A stretch of 32,402 nt of DNA, from NCBI GenBank assembly GCA_000724175.1, contig JPGV01000007.1, forward strand, positions 68,021-100,422, read 5' to 3'. This DNA comes from [Candidatus Thermochlorobacteriaceae] bacterium GBChlB (GTDB taxonomy: Bacteria > Bacteroidota > Chlorobiia > Chlorobiales > Thermochlorobacteraceae). The notes under the pieces were generated by a model. The model was not told the DNA's origin and did no database searches. It saw nothing but the letters and a program-made list of their open reading frames with translations. The position numbers and the translations under genes were made by a program. Below, in pieces: positions 1 through 9,597 of this stretch (its first letter is position 1; every line of letters begins with the position of its first letter).

Positions 1-177
1 GCGGGCGATTGCCGTTACCAAATTCGCGTTAAGTTCGTGTGCGCCGTCTTTATCGTGATGCGCTGTCGGCTCATTGACGAGGTGTTGCAAATAAGCGTCG
101 ATGTGTTGGAGATGCTCGACGGGAACGCGGCTAAGATGGTGCAAAATCGATTGATATGTTTTTTCCGTGTCTGTCAT
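1..177 (-). CDS. Small hypothetical protein, 3' end beyond window
   Basis: An open frame runs from an ATG at 175-177 to the window edge, giving the first 59 residues, which begin MTDTEKTYQSILHHL. The visible part is charged and probably helical (SRVPVEHLQHIDAYLQHLV). This loosely recalls the small helical antitoxin-like or DUF2281-type proteins that pair with PIN or RelE toxins, but the resemblance is too weak to name it. It points out of the window on the minus strand. It is separated from the M16 operon behind it by a bidirectional terminator, so it should be an independent transcription unit. No function is assigned. Confidence 0.5.
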   Translation of the reverse strand, partial: MTDTEKTYQSILHHLSRVPVEHLQHIDAYLQHLVNEPTAHHDKDGAHELNANLVTAIAR

Positions 178-226
178 CTCTTTTCTGTGTCAGGGTAATC
201 TATGTCAGGTTAACGTATAAAAGTAT

Positions 227-257
227 AAAAAGCCGCAGGTTAATTGCGGCTTTTTTT
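227..257. terminator. Bidirectional intrinsic terminator
   Basis: The stem AGCCGCA (231-237) pairs with TGCGGCT (245-251) around a 7-base loop. A run of A lies on the left and a run of seven T on the right, so it can terminate in both directions. It lies 25 bases beyond the stop of the minus-strand M16 operon, which is its likely main client. Confidence 0.8.
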
Positions 258-281
258 GCGCTCTTAAATTTTCTTAGGCTG

Positions 282-2357
282 TTATTTTTTCATGAAAGCG
301 TCGTCGCCGACATTGGTATTTTGCTTGACCGATGTTGCCGTCAGCTCAATGGTCGCCATGCCAAGCGACTGCGTGAGCTTGAATGCGACCTTCACGCCGT
401 CGATGTTTCGATAGTCTGAAAATTCCGTCGTCGCCTCAATCTCGCCTTGCGGTGTTTTCTGTTTGCCGGTGCGCGAGAGCAGGAGGAACGACTCGGCATC
501 AAAGACGAGCGTTTCTTTTTTGCCCGACGCGCGTTCCAATTCGGCGACATAGACCGCTTTGCCGCGCATCATCTTTTTTTCTTTGACGGTAAATGTCGAT
601 TTTAACTCGGCAAGTCGGTAGAGCTCGTTAAACTCTGCGCCGGCGAGTGCGTCTTTAAGGTCATCGCCCGAAAGTTCGCGCGTGCCGCCCATACCGCTTT
701 GAACGGCTTTTGCACCGTCAATGTAACTTTCCTGCGAGAACATCGGCGTGGCGATTTGAACAAAGCGTTTGTTCGGTGCTTTTTCAACCAACTTGAACGT
801 GCCATTGATGGTCTGCGGACCGGCGGCAATGCTTGCCGAGCCTTCTGTTGTGCGGTCTTTAATTTTCATCAACGCTGCGTCGCCGCCCATTGCTGCCATG
901 TGTTTTTTGAGCAACTCTTCCGACGATATATCCAGAGCCATCGGTGCAGCAACGGGATTCATATCGGTGTCGTAGAGTTTAACTGGCGCGATTTTTTCGA
1001 GTTTCTCTTTCACCTCTTTTGCATTGCCAACGACGATGATAACAAGGTCGCTCGTGTTGATGTATTTTCTCGCCAAGTCCATCGCCCGAGCGGGCGTTAC
1101 GCTGCCGACGCGCGAGGCGTAAGTCTTGTAATAATCTTTCGGCAAGTTGTAAAGCTCCATTTCCTGAACGCGCGAGGCGACGCGCCCTTTGTCTTCAAGG
1201 CTCATCAGATAATTGCCCGCGATGTATTGACGCTGCAAATCGAGTTCCTGCGTTGGAATTGTGTCGCGTTTGATGCGCGCCATTTCTGCAAGAATTTCAA
1301 CGATGGCGGAATCGGTAACGGCGTTGCGCACTTCGGCGGACGCGCTGTAGCTGCCTGCTAATTTTTGGAACGAACCAGTGGCGTAAGCGCCGTAAGTCCA
1401 GCCGTGCTTTTCGCGCAAGTTGGCAAAGAGCCGTCCAGAAAAACCGCCGCCCAACACTGAGCCAACAACGCCCAATTCAGGAATGTCGGGATTATTGCGC
1501 ATAACACTCGGCTGTGTTACGATGATGTTCGATTGCACTGCCGTCGGCAGGTCGTAAAGATGAATCGTTGTGCCTTTAATCGTCGGCATCGGTGCGGCTT
1601 TCACAGCAGGAGGAGTGCCTGTTTTCCACTTGCCGAAAAATTTTTCGAGAAGCGGCATGACTTGCGCGACCGTTACATCGCCGACGACGGCAATCGTCGC
1701 GTTGTTCGAAAAGAAATGCGCGTTGTAAATGTTCTTCACATCATCGAGCGTGAGTGCGGCAAGTGATTGTTCGGTCTCGACTTTGCCGTAAGGATGGTCG
1801 CCGTAAAGAACTTTACGCTGCAATTGCCCGGCAAGCGAGGCGGGTTGCTTTTTCGCCGCCGTAACGCTGGATAAGGCTTTTTTGCGGGCGAGTTCAAATT
1901 CATCGTTTGGAAATGTCGGGTTTAAGACGGCATCGCTGAATAAGTCGAGCATCTTTTCGGAGTATTTCACGAGTCCCGAGATGTAGGCGTAGGTGGCGTC
2001 GGGCGTCGCCGAAGCGTCGTAATCAGCGCCGATAAAATCGGCTTCTTTGGCGAAGTCAATGGCTTTGCGGCGCGGCGAGCCTTTGCCCAAAAGTTCGGTC
2101 ATGATTGACATCAAACCCGGTTTCTCGCCGTCGAACACCGTTCCCGATTTCACGACGAGCCGAAATGTAACGGTAGGCTGACGATGGTTTTCAATGATGA
2201 ACACGCGCAGCCCATTGGAAAGCGCGGTATCGATGTAGTTCGGAAATGAGGCTTGTGGCAGAGGCGCAGCATCAGGCTTTTTTGAACGGTCGATTTTTTG
2301 CGCCAGCGCTGGAGTCGCCACTACAAAAGCGAGAAGTAAAACAAATCGGTAAAACAT
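282..2357 (-). CDS. M16 family peptidase-like subunit lacking the zinc motif, with C-terminal lipoprotein-sorting-like domain
   Basis: This is a secreted 691-residue protein with a signal peptide ending near ALAQ. Residues about 35-480 have the fold signature of M16B (pitrilysin/processing peptidase) proteins. Where the active partner has HFFEH, this one has LMSIMTELLG, so the metal ligands are gone. The conserved substrate-binding Arg/Tyr pair of the second M16 domain is kept (R315 and Y322 in NLREKHGWTYG). About 200 further residues (about 490-691) resemble LolA-like or DUF4292-type beta domains. The gene lies 64 bases downstream of the zinc-bearing M16 gene, and the two probably form a heterodimeric periplasmic peptidase in which this chain supplies the R/Y half. 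An upstream TTG at 2369 is possible; the ATG at 2357 gives a better signal peptide. Confidence 0.85.
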   Translation of the reverse strand: MFYRFVLLLAFVVATPALAQKIDRSKKPDAAPLPQASFPNYIDTALSNGLRVFIIENHRQPTVTFRLVVKSGTVFDGEKPGLMSIMTELLGKGSPRRKAIDFAKEADFIGADYDASATPDATYAYISGLVKYSEKMLDLFSDAVLNPTFPNDEFELARKKALSSVTAAKKQPASLAGQLQRKVLYGDHPYGKVETEQSLAALTLDDVKNIYNAHFFSNNATIAVVGDVTVAQVMPLLEKFFGKWKTGTPPAVKAAPMPTIKGTTIHLYDLPTAVQSNIIVTQPSVMRNNPDIPELGVVGSVLGGGFSGRLFANLREKHGWTYGAYATGSFQKLAGSYSASAEVRNAVTDSAIVEILAEMARIKRDTIPTQELDLQRQYIAGNYLMSLEDKGRVASRVQEMELYNLPKDYYKTYASRVGSVTPARAMDLARKYINTSDLVIIVVGNAKEVKEKLEKIAPVKLYDTDMNPVAAPMALDISSEELLKKHMAAMGGDAALMKIKDRTTEGSASIAAGPQTINGTFKLVEKAPNKRFVQIATPMFSQESYIDGAKAVQSGMGGTRELSGDDLKDALAGAEFNELYRLAELKSTFTVKEKKMMRGKAVYVAELERASGKKETLVFDAESFLLLSRTGKQKTPQGEIEATTEFSDYRNIDGVKVAFKLTQSLGMATIELTATSVKQNTNVGDDAFMKK

Positions 2358-2421
2358 CGTTAGAGTCAAAATTTTGAAATCGTGTTAGAAATTTTTTGAG
2401 TGTGAACGCATCACAAAGAAA

Positions 2422-3765
2422 CTACAACGGTTTTTGCGGCACGGGATAGTGAATCAAGACGCGCCCGTTTTTAGTCAAATACTTTTTGGCGACGCGCTGA
2501 ATATCTGCCTTCGTTACCTTCATGTATTCACTAAGTTCGGTGTTAATCAAATTCGTGTTTTTGTTAAAGACATGGTAGTTGGCGAGGTTTCGCGCCTTGC
2601 TTGCAATCGAGCCAAACGCGCTGGCGTTCTGCGATTCTTTTTGATTGCGCACTTTTTGAAACTCCTCATCGGTGATGCCTTTTTTCAAGAGCGTGTTCAG
2701 TTCGTCTTCAATGGTCTTATCAATTTTTTGAATCTCAACGCCTTGATTACCGACGGCAAAGATGCCCAACATTCCCGCTTTTTCTTGCATGAACGGAAAG
2801 ACGGAGGCTTGCACCGCAAGCTGGTCGACATCGACCAAGCGTTTGTAGATGCGAGAGCTTTTGCCATTGGCAAGAATATCGGAAAGCATATCGAGCGCGT
2901 AGGCATCTTTGTCGGTTTGCGATGTCGTTCTCCAAATGTGAAGTGTGGCGGGAAGCGGTGTGTTTTGCTTTTCAACGACGCGCGATTTGGGTGTCGTGAA
3001 CGGCTTGAAATTAACAACGGGGCGCGTCGGGTCTGCGCCTCTGGGAATATCGCCGAAGTATTGCTCGACGAGTTTTTTGGTTTCCTCGATGTCTAAATCG
3101 CCTGCCAAGCACAGCGTCGCGTTGTTCGGCACATAGTATTGTTTGTAAAACTCGCGGAACTCCTCAATGGTGGCTTTATCAATATATTGAAACGAGCCAA
3201 TCGGCGTCCAGCGATACGGCGTGTCTGAAAATGTCTCTTCGCTGATAACTTCAAGTGCTGTGCCATAAGGCTGGTTGTCGACGCGCACACGGCGTTCTTC
3301 TTTGACGACCTGACGCTGTGTCTCGACGCCGACCGAATCAATCTTGGCGTGCAACATTCGCTCCGATTCAATCCAGAGCGCGAGCTTGAGTTGGTTCGAT
3401 GGAAGATTGATGTAGTAATCGGTGCGGTCAAACGACGTGGACGCATTCAAGTTGCCGCCCGCGCCCGAAACAAGTTTATCGATTTGTCCGCGCTTGATGT
3501 ATTCAGAGCCTTCGAACATCAGATGTTCAAAGAAGTGCGCGAAGCCTGTGCGGTCAGGCTTTTCATCTTTGCTGCCGACATGATACAAGACATAGGACGA
3601 AATGACCGGCACGGATGTGTCGCGGTGCAGAATCACATGCAAGCCATTGGGCAAGTCATACTCGACGAAATCGATTTTTGGAGTTGCCGTTTGGGCAAAA
3701 AGCGATGGTGCAACAAGCGCCGCCGCAACGCACAGCACCGCTCGCATTGAAACAAACAACGTCAT
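2422..3765 (-). CDS. M16 family zinc metallopeptidase, catalytic subunit
   Basis: This is a 447-residue secreted protein with an N-terminal signal peptide (cleavage probably after SLFAQ). The inverted zinc motif HFFEH (residues 77-81) and a downstream Glu near 157 (VVKEERRV) form the M16 metal site. The length fits two M16 domains (active N half, inactive C half). It is the first gene of a two-gene operon with the zinc-less M16 protein. Such active/R-Y subunit pairs are typical of bacterial M16B peptidases that degrade peptides in the periplasm. The natural substrate cannot be read from the sequence. Confidence 0.92.
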   Translation of the reverse strand: MTLFVSMRAVLCVAAALVAPSLFAQTATPKIDFVEYDLPNGLHVILHRDTSVPVISSYVLYHVGSKDEKPDRTGFAHFFEHLMFEGSEYIKRGQIDKLVSGAGGNLNASTSFDRTDYYINLPSNQLKLALWIESERMLHAKIDSVGVETQRQVVKEERRVRVDNQPYGTALEVISEETFSDTPYRWTPIGSFQYIDKATIEEFREFYKQYYVPNNATLCLAGDLDIEETKKLVEQYFGDIPRGADPTRPVVNFKPFTTPKSRVVEKQNTPLPATLHIWRTTSQTDKDAYALDMLSDILANGKSSRIYKRLVDVDQLAVQASVFPFMQEKAGMLGIFAVGNQGVEIQKIDKTIEDELNTLLKKGITDEEFQKVRNQKESQNASAFGSIASKARNLANYHVFNKNTNLINTELSEYMKVTKADIQRVAKKYLTKNGRVLIHYPVPQKPL

Positions 3766-3816
3766 AGATGTTCGGGAAAGTTTGACGGTTGAAGAAACTG
3801 TTTTTGCATAGAGACC

Positions 3817-3849
3817 TAAATCTACGCAGTTTTCGTTAAATTCAGCAAA
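3817..3849 (-). promoter_or_regulatory. Candidate promoter of the M16 operon
   Basis: On the minus strand TTTG (3849-3846) is followed after 21 bases by TAGATTTA (3824-3817). This is one mismatch from the TAnnTTTG -7 element seen at other genes in this window. Initiation would fall about 45 bases before the ATG at 3765. Confidence 0.4.
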
Positions 3850-3863
3850 TCAACACGGCAACT

Positions 3864-5396
3864 ATGCGCGCTCCATACAAAGGAGAAATCACACCTGCTT
3901 TGTCGGAGACAGAGCGAACAAGCGTCGCCACGCTTGAACCAGCGTTGAACACGATTCAGCCGTCGCCGCTCGATTGGATTGCGGGCGTTGGACTATTTCG
4001 CTTGGGCAAGCGCGTTCAAGGCGCGGTGGCATTTTTTGTCGCCGCCGCCGCACTCGTCCTCATGGTCGCCAAATGGACGCTGTTCATCGGCGGGCTGAAC
4101 TCTCTTGGGCTGGCACTGTTGCTGATGCTGGTCTCGTGGAGCGACTTTACGGCAATCGTTACAACCGACGCTGTGGAATTTTGGATTGCCTCGATTTACG
4201 TGATGGCATTGGTGGTGTCGGCATGTGTGTTTTCCGTAAAATCTTACCGTCGATTGCGGCGCGACGGCGAAGCGGTCAAAAGCAGCATGACGCTCTGGCA
4301 ATTAGCGTGGCGCGAATTTACCAAACGCACGGTCGCCGTCGTTGCGCTTTGTCTGTCGGCAATACTTTATTCGGCAGCGTTGCTTGCGCCACTGCTTGCA
4401 CCTTACGAACCTAACGACCAACAAGATTTCACCGTAACCGCGTTTCAACCGCCGCTCGGCAGTGTGGTGGCGATAAACTTAAACGCCGACGTCGCGCAGC
4501 CAATCCCCCTTCGCGAGGACGCATCATGGACTGCAAGGCTTGCCAACGCGCTCATCGAGCAAAATCACATTTTGAAACTGCGCGGCGATATGAAACAAAA
4601 AATCTATGCGCTCGACTGGCAACTCTTCGGCGACACGGTTCTCGCCAAACAAGCCTATCGCGTCAAGCAGATTCCGATTGCCGACCTTGTCTCGACTGCG
4701 CCCGAAGCCTTTGCGGCGCGGAAAACTTACGTGATGGGAACAGACCAGTATGGACGCGACATTTTCAGCCGCATCATCTACGGGTCGCGCATTTCGCTCT
4801 CGATTGGATTTTTGGTGGTGATGATTGCGATTACGATTGGCGCGATACTCGGCGTAACGGCAGGCTATTTCGGCGGCGTGGTCGACAGCGTCATCATGCG
4901 AACCGTCGATGTGCTGAACGCCTTTCCGCGCATTTTTTTAATTTTGATTGTCATTGCGCTTTTCGGCAATTCCATTTTCCTCATCGTTATCACGATTTCC
5001 TTGACGGGCTGGATGAATGTCTCGCGCTTGGTGCGCGGCCAAGTGCTCTCGCTCAAAGAGCAGGAATTTGTGCAAGCCGCCAAAGCACTGGGATTTTCCA
5101 ACGCCCGCATCATTTTCCGACATGTCTTGCCAAATGCGCTCACGCCCGTCATCATTGCAGCGACGCTCTCCATCGGTGGGATTATCTTGACCGAAGCAGC
5201 GCTCTCATTTCTCGGCTTGGGCGTTCAGCCGCCGACGCCAAGTTGGGGAAACATCATCAGTGAAGGGCGCGACAATTTGCTCTCGCATTGGTGGATTTCC
5301 ACATTTCCGGGACTGGCGATTGTCGTAACCGTCGTGTGTTTTAATTTGGTCGGCGACGGCGTCCGCGACGCCTTAGACCCACGACAACGAACCTGA
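3864..5396 (+). CDS. DppC/OppC-type ABC transporter permease with N-terminal membrane extension
   Basis: This is a 510-residue inner-membrane permease for a peptide/nickel/oligopeptide-type ABC transporter. The C-terminal part (about 280-505) is a normal binding-protein-dependent permease domain. It has the GTDQYGRD entry motif and the cytoplasmic coupling EAA loop around residues 402-420 (QAAKALGFSNARIIFRHVLP). An OppC N-terminal segment lies at about 150-185. Two things are unusual. About 140 residues at the N-terminus carry about three extra hydrophobic helices. About 95 residues, rather than the usual 25 or so, separate LAPYEPN from GTDQYGRD. No ATPase, second permease or binding protein lies nearby, so partners must be encoded elsewhere. 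It is divergent from the M16 operon and convergent with trpG. Confidence 0.88.
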   Translation: MRAPYKGEITPALSETERTSVATLEPALNTIQPSPLDWIAGVGLFRLGKRVQGAVAFFVAAAALVLMVAKWTLFIGGLNSLGLALLLMLVSWSDFTAIVTTDAVEFWIASIYVMALVVSACVFSVKSYRRLRRDGEAVKSSMTLWQLAWREFTKRTVAVVALCLSAILYSAALLAPLLAPYEPNDQQDFTVTAFQPPLGSVVAINLNADVAQPIPLREDASWTARLANALIEQNHILKLRGDMKQKIYALDWQLFGDTVLAKQAYRVKQIPIADLVSTAPEAFAARKTYVMGTDQYGRDIFSRIIYGSRISLSIGFLVVMIAITIGAILGVTAGYFGGVVDSVIMRTVDVLNAFPRIFLILIVIALFGNSIFLIVITISLTGWMNVSRLVRGQVLSLKEQEFVQAAKALGFSNARIIFRHVLPNALTPVIIAATLSIGGIILTEAALSFLGLGVQPPTPSWGNIISEGRDNLLSHWWISTFPGLAIVVTVVCFNLVGDGVRDALDPRQRT

Positions 5397-5411
5397 AGAA
5401 CCCAAGGAAAG

Positions 5412-6002
<591 letters not shown>

Positions 6003-6023
6003 ACGCGGACGATGTTAAAACCG

Positions 6024-6072
6024 TGTTCCGAACAGAGGGCGCTTCGTGGTGTAGCGATCCCTGTTCGGAACA
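6024..6072. repeat. Perfect 12-bp inverted repeat (long hairpin) between the M1 peptidase gene and trpG
   Basis: TGTTCCGAACAG (6024-6035) is matched exactly by CTGTTCGGAACA (6061-6072). The 25-base interior can pair further (CGCT 6040-6043 with AGCG 6053-6056), giving a near-continuous stem. No T-run follows on either side, so it is not a standard terminator. It fills the 101-bp gap between the M1 peptidase stop and the trpG start. Confidence 0.75.
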
Positions 6073-6103
6073 AACGATGGAATGGCGTGGCTAAGTGAAC
6101 CAC

Positions 6104-8269
6104 TTATTTTTCTGCGACTGGTTTTTTGCCCTTGGCAGATTTCTTGGTCGGTTTCGGCTCTTCCGTTGGCTTTTTCACCTCTTGTTCTTTTGGAATCTCC
6201 GCTTTCGGAATCCGAATGTCCCAAACATTATTGCTGGTGTTGACATCGGCAAGCACTTGGTTCGGGTCTAAGACGACGCGCACGACTTCTTTGTTGGTGA
6301 AAAATCCTTTGGTGAAATCTTGTTCGTTCTTGCGCCAAATGTCAGCTGGAAGTTTAATCATCTCCTTCGAGCTATCGCTGTAAGTGATTTCCATTTGAAC
6401 GGGCAAGAGCAGTCCGCCATCGTTTTTAATTTTGATGCGGTAATAATTTTTGCCGCGCTTTTGTGAGCTGCCCGGCAAGAGCGAATCGGCGACCTGAACC
6501 GAGACATCGGCAATGGCTTGGTCGTTGTAATACGTGGTGTAGAACCAGCCACGCCAGAACCACGAGAGGTCTTCGCCAGCCGCTTGGTTGATGGCTCTGA
6601 AAAAGTCGGCGGGCTGCGGGTGCTTGAACGCCCATGCGTTGCAGTAGTCGCGGAAGGCTTCATCGAAAACGTCGGGCGTCAAAATTGACTCACGCAGAAT
6701 AATCAGCCCAGCGGCAGGCTTGGTGTATGACTGCGGACCGTAGCCTTTATGCACCAAATCGGCGTGCGTCATAATCGGCACTTGGTCGGGGTCGCGCATA
6801 TAATCTGTTTGGAACTTCGGAAGCGCACGCGACGGGAATTTCGGATTCCAATCTAAACAGGCATAGTGTTCCAAAAACGAATTGATGCCTTCGTCTTGCC
6901 ACCCGTATTTGCGCTCGTCGGAGTTGATAATCATCGGAAACCAGTTGTGTCCAACTTCGTGGATTGTTACGGCGACCAGCGCGTTTTCCAATTGCTGCGA
7001 ATACGACCCATCGGGCGCGGGACGCGCGCCGCAGAAACAAATCATTGGATACTCCATACCGAAGACCGGACCGTGCGCGTTCACGGCTTTCGGATACGGA
7101 TACGGCAGCGCCATTCTGCCGTAAGTTTTCATGGTCTGGATAATCGCCTTTGTGGAAACTTTGTCCCAAAGCGGCATGGCTTCGCGCGGATAGAGCGAGT
7201 GGCAAGCGACAACGGGCGAGGCAGCGTCATACTTAAAGCCTGCCGCATCGAAGACATAGGTTTTGGACGAGATGAACGCAAAGTCGCGCACATTGTCGGC
7301 TTTGAAGTGCCAGGTAATTGTGCCGCTTTGTTTTGGGCGCGTTTCAGGCTTCATCACTTCATCGGCGAAAATGATGAACTTCGGGGTTTCGGATTGATAG
7401 GCTTCCTTCAAGCGCCGACGCTGTTCGGCGGTGTAGCACTCTTCGGGATTTTGTAAGACGCCTGTGGCATCGACGATGTGGTTATACGGGACGGTGATTT
7501 TGACGTCGTAATTGCCGAACTGCGTGTAAAATTCGCCCGTGCCGAAAAATTGGTCGGTCTGCCAACCATTGACATCGTCATAGACGCACATTCTCGGAAA
7601 CCACTGCGCCACTTCGTAGAGCCAGCCATCGCGCACTTTTTCTTTCGCGCCGCGTCCATTGGCGCCGCCCGGGTCAGGCACGACAAACGACCAGTCAATC
7701 TCAAACTGAACTTTACCGTTTGGTTTAAGCGGCGTCGTGAGGGTGATTTTCATGACCGTGCCGTTGATGTAGTATTTGGCATCAACCAGTTTTCCTGCGG
7801 CATCGACAAGTTGCACACGCGAAATCGTGTAGCCGCCGTCTATCAGGTCAGGGTCGATAAAGCGACGCGCCCGAACACTGATGTTCATAGGCAACGCGGG
7901 ATTGGCTTTGTAGGTGCGGCTATGTTCGATAGAACTGATGTTCTGGTCGAGTTGCAACCACAAAAACGTCAGTTCGTTGGGCGAGTTGTTGTAGTAAGTA
8001 ACGCGCTCCGAGCCAGTGAGCCTGTGCGTGGCTGTATCGAGCGCGACGCTGATGTTGTGGTCGGCGCGCTGTTGCCAATACTTCGGACCGGGTTTGCCGC
8101 TGGCGGTGCGTTGCTCATTGGGCGTAGGCATATCGTCGAGCGGACGAAACATGGAGCGGTTCACTCGATTGCCATCTTCAGAGTTGAGCCATTTTTGCGC
8201 TGTCGCCGCTTGTGCCACGAAGAGCATACTGATAAGCGCGAGTGCGCTGCAAAAATATCGTCTGGTCAT
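6104..8269 (-). CDS. M1 family (aminopeptidase N-like) secreted zinc metallopeptidase
   Basis: This is a 721-residue gluzincin with a signal peptide (cleaved near ATAQ). The zinc site is HEVGH (437-441) with Glu460 in WQDEGINSF. The upstream GMEYP (about 404-408) corresponds to the GxMEN substrate-binding segment. The N-terminal about 300 residues form the M1 beta-sandwich domain. The C-terminal tail is rich in Lys, Pro and Glu (KKPTEEPKPTKKSAKGKK) and looks disordered. It likely removes N-terminal residues from periplasmic or extracellular peptides. It starts 15 bases after the HupE-like gene and is probably cotranscribed with it. Confidence 0.92.
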   Translation of the reverse strand: MTRRYFCSALALISMLFVAQAATAQKWLNSEDGNRVNRSMFRPLDDMPTPNEQRTASGKPGPKYWQQRADHNISVALDTATHRLTGSERVTYYNNSPNELTFLWLQLDQNISSIEHSRTYKANPALPMNISVRARRFIDPDLIDGGYTISRVQLVDAAGKLVDAKYYINGTVMKITLTTPLKPNGKVQFEIDWSFVVPDPGGANGRGAKEKVRDGWLYEVAQWFPRMCVYDDVNGWQTDQFFGTGEFYTQFGNYDVKITVPYNHIVDATGVLQNPEECYTAEQRRRLKEAYQSETPKFIIFADEVMKPETRPKQSGTITWHFKADNVRDFAFISSKTYVFDAAGFKYDAASPVVACHSLYPREAMPLWDKVSTKAIIQTMKTYGRMALPYPYPKAVNAHGPVFGMEYPMICFCGARPAPDGSYSQQLENALVAVTIHEVGHNWFPMIINSDERKYGWQDEGINSFLEHYACLDWNPKFPSRALPKFQTDYMRDPDQVPIMTHADLVHKGYGPQSYTKPAAGLIILRESILTPDVFDEAFRDYCNAWAFKHPQPADFFRAINQAAGEDLSWFWRGWFYTTYYNDQAIADVSVQVADSLLPGSSQKRGKNYYRIKIKNDGGLLLPVQMEITYSDSSKEMIKLPADIWRKNEQDFTKGFFTNKEVVRVVLDPNQVLADVNTSNNVWDIRIPKAEIPKEQEVKKPTEEPKPTKKSAKGKKPVAEK

Positions 8270-8284
8270 AGATGTGTCCCTTGT

Positions 8285-8872
8285 TTAGAAAATAAATCGC
8301 TCTATAACGAGCATGAAAGCAATGCCTGCAATGGCGCCGGAAATCGCCAAGTTCCACTCGCGCTGCGCCGCATTCAACTTATCGACGACAAGAAACGAGA
8401 TAAGCATCACGATACACACGATAAACACTTGTCCGAGTTCCAAGCCAATGTTGAACGCCAGCAACGGCAGAAAAAGATTCTCTTCTGCGCCAAGCATTGA
8501 ACGCAGAAAATTTGAAAAGCCTAAGCCGTGAATCATGCCAAAGAAAATCGCTGAACTATACTTCAGGTAGTCGTGTGTCTCTATATCTGACTTCGTCCGA
8601 TTGAACATATTTGCAATGCAGGTCAAGAGAATGGTAACAGGGATAAGAAATTCAACCAGTTCAGTTTTAATGGTTACGAGCCGCAGCGTTGAAAGCGCAA
8701 GTGTGATGCTGTGTCCAACAGTAAAGCCAGTAACAAGCCACAGCAGCTGTTTCCACGCACGGAACGAGTAGACGGCGCACAGCGCGGCGATGAATAAAAT
8801 GTGGTCGTATCCTTTTAAGTCAGAAATATGTTCAAACCCAAGCCGAAGAAATGTGCTGAAATCTGCTCCCAT
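8285..8872 (-). CDS. HupE/UreJ-like integral membrane protein
   Basis: This 195-residue protein is made almost entirely of hydrophobic helices (about six). It has the family's conserved polar spots: GYDHILFI near the N-terminus, TVGHSITLAL, and IHGLGFSNFL. HupE/UreJ proteins are metal (nickel/cobalt) permease-like proteins; this short form belongs to the HupE/UreJ_2 type, whose substrate is usually unproven. No urease or hydrogenase gene is present. The ATG at 8872 is preferred over a TTG at 8878. It is probably the first gene of an operon with the M1 peptidase. Confidence 0.85.
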   Translation of the reverse strand: MGADFSTFLRLGFEHISDLKGYDHILFIAALCAVYSFRAWKQLLWLVTGFTVGHSITLALSTLRLVTIKTELVEFLIPVTILLTCIANMFNRTKSDIETHDYLKYSSAIFFGMIHGLGFSNFLRSMLGAEENLFLPLLAFNIGLELGQVFIVCIVMLISFLVVDKLNAAQREWNLAISGAIAGIAFMLVIERFIF

Positions 8873-8887
8873 AAACAAGAAAAGTGG

Positions 8888-8916
8888 AATGTAATGCTTT
8901 CAGCGAAACTTGTCAA
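8888..8916 (-). promoter_or_regulatory. Candidate sigma70-type promoter for the hupE-like/M1 operon
   Basis: On the minus strand TTGACA (8916-8911) and TACATT (8893-8888) are separated by exactly 17 bases. The -35 is a perfect match and the -10 has one or two mismatches. Initiation would fall about 10 bases before the ATG at 8872, leaving a very short leader. Confidence 0.4.
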
Positions 8917-8955
8917 CTTTGATGCAGGCTTTCGAGCGTGCAATGATAGAACGCA

Positions 8956-9564
8956 TTACTGCAAGATGCTCCTGCCCGATGTGAACTCGGTTCGAACATC
9001 AAACGATTGGCTGTAATCCGAGCCGAGAATGGTTATCGTCGGCTTGATGCGCAGCATAAATCGTGTGGGTTTGCCGCCTTCGCCCGCCAAGTTAAAGGCA
9101 AAGTTCGCAATCGTTTCCGCCGATTTTCCCGATAGAACTTTGAGCAAATCGACCGAAATATCGAGCGGCACAAGTGCCGAACTGTTCTGAGGAATTTCAA
9201 TGCGGTCGGAAACAGCGCCTGTAACCATTTGAATGTCGTCGATGAACATCGTCCACTCCAGTCGGTTCATTGCAGCAGCACTGCTGTTTGGATTTTGCGC
9301 CTCGACGTTCAAGCGCAGTGTAAGTGGCAGCGAATTGCCCGCAAGCGCAAGCCCTAATTTTCCCGCATCGAGCAAATTGAGGTCAGATTTGGACTTGACA
9401 TTTTGAACGTCAATATCCGCCACGCGAATCCTGTCGACCGTTTTGAGCCGAAACTGACAGCGCGCAAAATTCTGCGCCTCCTGCACCTGACGCAGCACGC
9501 CACAGCTTTGCAATAGCAGCGCGGCTGTAAGGACAACAGCGGAAAAGACAAGTGTTTTTGACAT
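8956..9564 (-). CDS. LEA type 2-like lipoprotein
   Basis: This is a 202-residue predicted lipoprotein. The signal peptide ends in the lipobox LLQSC with the lipidated Cys at residue 21. The mature part has the single beta-sandwich look of LEA14-like (water stress and hypersensitive response) domains: LNVEAQNPNSSAAAMNRLEWTM followed by a long stretch of alternating hydrophobic residues. It has no catalytic motif, and a structural or envelope-protective role is inferred from the family only. The ATG at 9564 places the signal correctly; an upstream TTG at 9570 would add two residues. It lies 33 bases downstream of ugd on the same strand. Confidence 0.75.
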   Translation of the reverse strand: MSKTLVFSAVVLTAALLLQSCGVLRQVQEAQNFARCQFRLKTVDRIRVADIDVQNVKSKSDLNLLDAGKLGLALAGNSLPLTLRLNVEAQNPNSSAAAMNRLEWTMFIDDIQMVTGAVSDRIEIPQNSSALVPLDISVDLLKVLSGKSAETIANFAFNLAGEGGKPTRFMLRIKPTITILGSDYSQSFDVRTEFTSGRSILQ

Positions 9565-9597
9565 AAGCAAATGAATGGATTTAGGTTGCCGCGCGAT

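Noticed and set aside
7478-8500. Long plus-strand open frame of 340 codons
   Set aside because: It lies opposite the clear M1 peptidase and HupE-like genes; the protein is rich in Arg, His and Val without domain pattern, typical of an antisense shadow.
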